A stretch of DNA of 64,000 nucleotides, from contig CAJNOL010000587.1 of the NCBI GenBank assembly GCA_905250125.1, forward strand, positions 1 to 64,000, given 5' to 3'. The notes below the pieces were generated by a model. It saw only the letters and a list, made by a program, of their open reading frames with translations, ran no database searches and had not been told where the DNA came from. The stretch comes from Rotaria sordida (Eukaryota > Rotifera > Eurotatoria > Philodinida > Philodinidae). The position numbers were made by a program, and so were the translations under genes. Of the stretch, positions 62,180-64,000 are shown piece by piece (positions within the stretch are counted from its first letter, which is position 1; every line of letters begins with the position of its first letter).

Positions 62180-62400
62180 ATCCTTTAACAGCGTCAATAG
62201 AATTATTTTCACCATCACTTGAACAAAGAAAAAAACGAAAAAATGGAAACACATCAACCACACTAATAAAAAAAGGAAAAGCATTGAGAAGATGGAGATG
62301 GCAATGATGATGTCTCATAAAATGATCTTGACAATATCACTTTCGAAGATAATGATGATGAAAAACAAAATAATAGTTGTAATGATTGGATTACGATTTA
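62180..62400 (+). pseudogene. Broken coding fragment, unrecognised
   Basis: After a TTTATCAG acceptor-like site the plus strand reads DPLTASIELFSPSLEQRKKR and a basic stretch. It then shifts frame around 62290, meets a TAA, and finishes as an acidic ITFEDNDDEKQNNS segment ending at TAG (62398-62400). Codon use resembles real genes nearby. The frameshift and stop indicate decay, and the first exons are missing. Confidence 0.35.
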
Positions 62401-63122
62401 GTTAAGAATAAATCAAATTGTCTATTTTTTGTTGATAGAAATTTGTTATTTTCCTGTTAATGGTATATGAATAAAAATAGTTATCAAAAACGAACAGCTA
62501 TTATATAGAAATATTCTTATTTTATTAAAATAAGATAGAACAAATTTAGGAAACATCAGTTTTTTAACTTCATTTCCATTCCCAAAGTCTAAATGGGAAT
62601 TCTCATTCCCATTCTCTTGGGAAAGGAATGGAAAAATTAGGGGAAAAAAAGTCGTTCCCCCAGGACACTATCATGCTCAGTTTTTCTGAACTATTGAGTA
62701 GATCATGTCTGTTAACGAGACAACTGATAGTTGTCTTTGTAATATCCAGAGAGTTCTCTTTGTGTGAGAAAAAATAACTAATCATCTTCAAAAAATTGAA
62801 GAAAAGTATTTCACTTTTGTACAGTCAATTCAATTCCGCGAAAGATTGAAAACTGCTTGTAAAAACAATTAACCAGGTAGAAAAGCATAGTGGAGGAAAA
62901 ATTTGACCGAGAGAAAAATTTCCAGCTACTCTTTATGTTTCTAATTGTATGTATGGATAATAAGAACGAAAGAGAAAGAGAATAAGAGTGTTACTCATTT
63001 ATTCATAATCAATTTCGACTGAAGAGAAGAATATCATTGTTCTATTTGACGGGTAAGGTCAAACAGAAGAAATGAGAATGGATGAAATATAAATTAAGAA
63101 ACAATTCAATGTAAAGATAAAT

Positions 63123-63714
63123 ATGGAATGTTTACGTGTTGAATTATTTGACTTACCTGATGAGATATTTTTAATGATTTTCAAGAAATTGGAAAATGTC
63201 GAAATACTTTATTCTTTAATGGATATTAACATGCGATTCAATCAGATTGTATCTGATTCCATTTTCACTACTCAAATAACATTAATGAAACAAAGCTCAT
63301 CGATGGAACTTACATCTTCACTCCCTAATATAGTACTCGATCGATTTTGTTTAGGAATATTACCAAAAATTCATGACAATATTAAATGGCTCAAACTTGA
63401 AACATTATCTATGGAACGTATTCTTCTTGCTGCTAACAACTATTCTAATTTATGTCAGTTGGATATTTTTATTATGAATAAAGAAACTGATATGCACTTA
63501 TTTACTGGTAAGTTATTTGATTGTTATAACCATTTTAATTATTTAGTCGTGGATAGACATTAAAAATTACGTAGTATATATTTGTTTGACATAAAATGAA
63601 CATATTTTCCTCATATATTCATTAACATAATTATGTGGCATTTAAAATGTGACCAATAAAATATCTTATGGATTTGTATTCATAGAAAATGAAATATTTC
63701 AAAATATCATTTAA
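63123..63714 (+). CDS. F-box protein, truncated
   Basis: Probably a substrate adaptor for an SCF ubiquitin ligase. Exon 1 is 63123-63507; GTAAGT follows ACT-G. Joining an acceptor at 63685 adds HLFTENEIFQNII and then a stop, 137 aa in total; without splicing the frame ends at 63563 with a different tail. The F-box is at residues about 7-46: LFDLPDEIFLMIFKKLENVEILYSL and the DINMRFNQIV helix. The segment after it resembles the N-terminal part of F-box families that usually run several hundred residues with leucine-rich sequence, so this copy lacks most of its substrate-binding half. It may be a pseudogene, or later exons may lie further on. The start is preceded by an AT-rich leader. Confidence 0.75.
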
Positions 63715-64000
63715 AACTTCTTATATCGAATGAGTCATGTTCGCAATTCACTTATAAGTCACCTGACAGCAAAAATAGTACATAGAGGGAGACATATGTT
63801 GCTAAAAACGGCTTCTCTCTTTTCGTCACCTTCTCTTTTTCCAAGAAGCTGCTCGTCATCGACAAGTCATATCGCTTCATTCCTTTCATCTTTTATTTTC
63901 TGTGATTTTTCTCTCCCTTCATCAACATAAGTTATCTATTCTATTGCAGAATATATATACTATATGAACGTCCTAAAATCACAATCATATATAGAAAACA
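63715..64000. other. Window end, nothing recognised
   Basis: The final 286 bases contain a Ser-rich open frame (63730-63930) without a domain. Further exons of the F-box gene could lie beyond the edge. Confidence 0.4.

Larger units (their letters stand above)
54513..63122. other. Long gene-poor, repeat-rich stretch
   Basis: About 8.6 kb without an intact gene. It includes a second long palindrome (55608-56380), two TCGA/TTTCGA-rich tracts (57.10-57.31 and 58.08-58.40 kb), an AAAAATTTTT-type tandem tract (57.80-57.97 kb), gene remnants (58.5-58.9 and 62.2-62.4 kb), an ATTCAACTATTCAA inverted repeat (60.5-60.8 kb), a TGCCGC-rich patch (60.80-60.90 kb), and a hAT-like element (61179-62017). Open frames at 57108-57381, 58068-58425, 59556-59840 and 60688-60906 lie in these repeats or lack features. 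Confidence 0.5.

Noticed and set aside
1..64000. CRISPR arrays, bacterial operons, rRNA genes
   Set aside because: No regularly spaced identical repeats, no Shine-Dalgarno-led gene clusters and no rRNA-like conserved blocks were seen. All genes are intron-bearing eukaryotic types.

Overview
The window looks like nuclear DNA of a small invertebrate, most likely a bdelloid rotifer. It is very AT-rich. Its genes are compact and interrupted by many introns of about 50-75 nt with GT...AG ends, and its animal proteins (RAD1, kynurenine 3-monooxygenase, tetraspanin, endosomal Na+/H+ exchanger, PHF24-like protein, Mp20-like calponin) sit among decayed transposons and long inverted repeats. The rotifer assignment is inference from gene style and protein flavour. 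There are no bacterial operons, CRISPR arrays, rRNA genes or convincing tRNA genes. A 100-N scaffold gap lies at 52205-52304. Exon models were built by eye from splice signals, reading-frame continuity and remembered family motifs. No search was run.

Layout. 1-7 kb: a ZZ-zinc-finger/patatin lipase (minus), a dead mariner copy and a small two-exon HAD phosphatase-like gene (minus). 10.3-14.8 kb: RAD1 (minus), head-to-head with an unrecognised seven-exon gene (plus). 18-21 kb: a calponin-homology protein (minus) and a tetraspanin (plus). 22.9-24.8 kb: a complete nine-exon KMO (minus). 24.8-29.8 kb: a gene-free block full of AAGATCTT-type palindromes. 29.8-33.6 kb: a small secreted or membrane protein with a thrombospondin-like motif, then a PHF24/GINIP-like gene. 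35.2-41.1 kb: an 18-exon NHE6/7/9-type exchanger with alternative 3' ends. 41.4-45.8 kb: an EGF-repeat pseudogene, a secreted ferritin-like protein lacking ferroxidase ligands, and a secreted zinc metalloprotease. The last two genes are flanked by two copies of a dispersed repeat. The metalloprotease is followed directly by a 1.2-kb imperfect palindrome. 48.5-50.6 kb: two unrecognised genes. 54 kb: a small gene with a likely GC-AG intron. 54.5-63 kb: a repeat-rich stretch with a second long palindrome, a hAT-like non-autonomous element and two gene remnants. 63.1 kb: a truncated F-box gene.

The genes do not form one pathway; this is an ordinary mixed eukaryotic neighbourhood. The parts most worth a second look are the ferritin-like/metalloprotease island with its repeats and palindrome, the ZZ-patatin fusion with a stop-free intron inside its oxyanion motif, the alternative exchanger C-termini, and the family of long hairpins.
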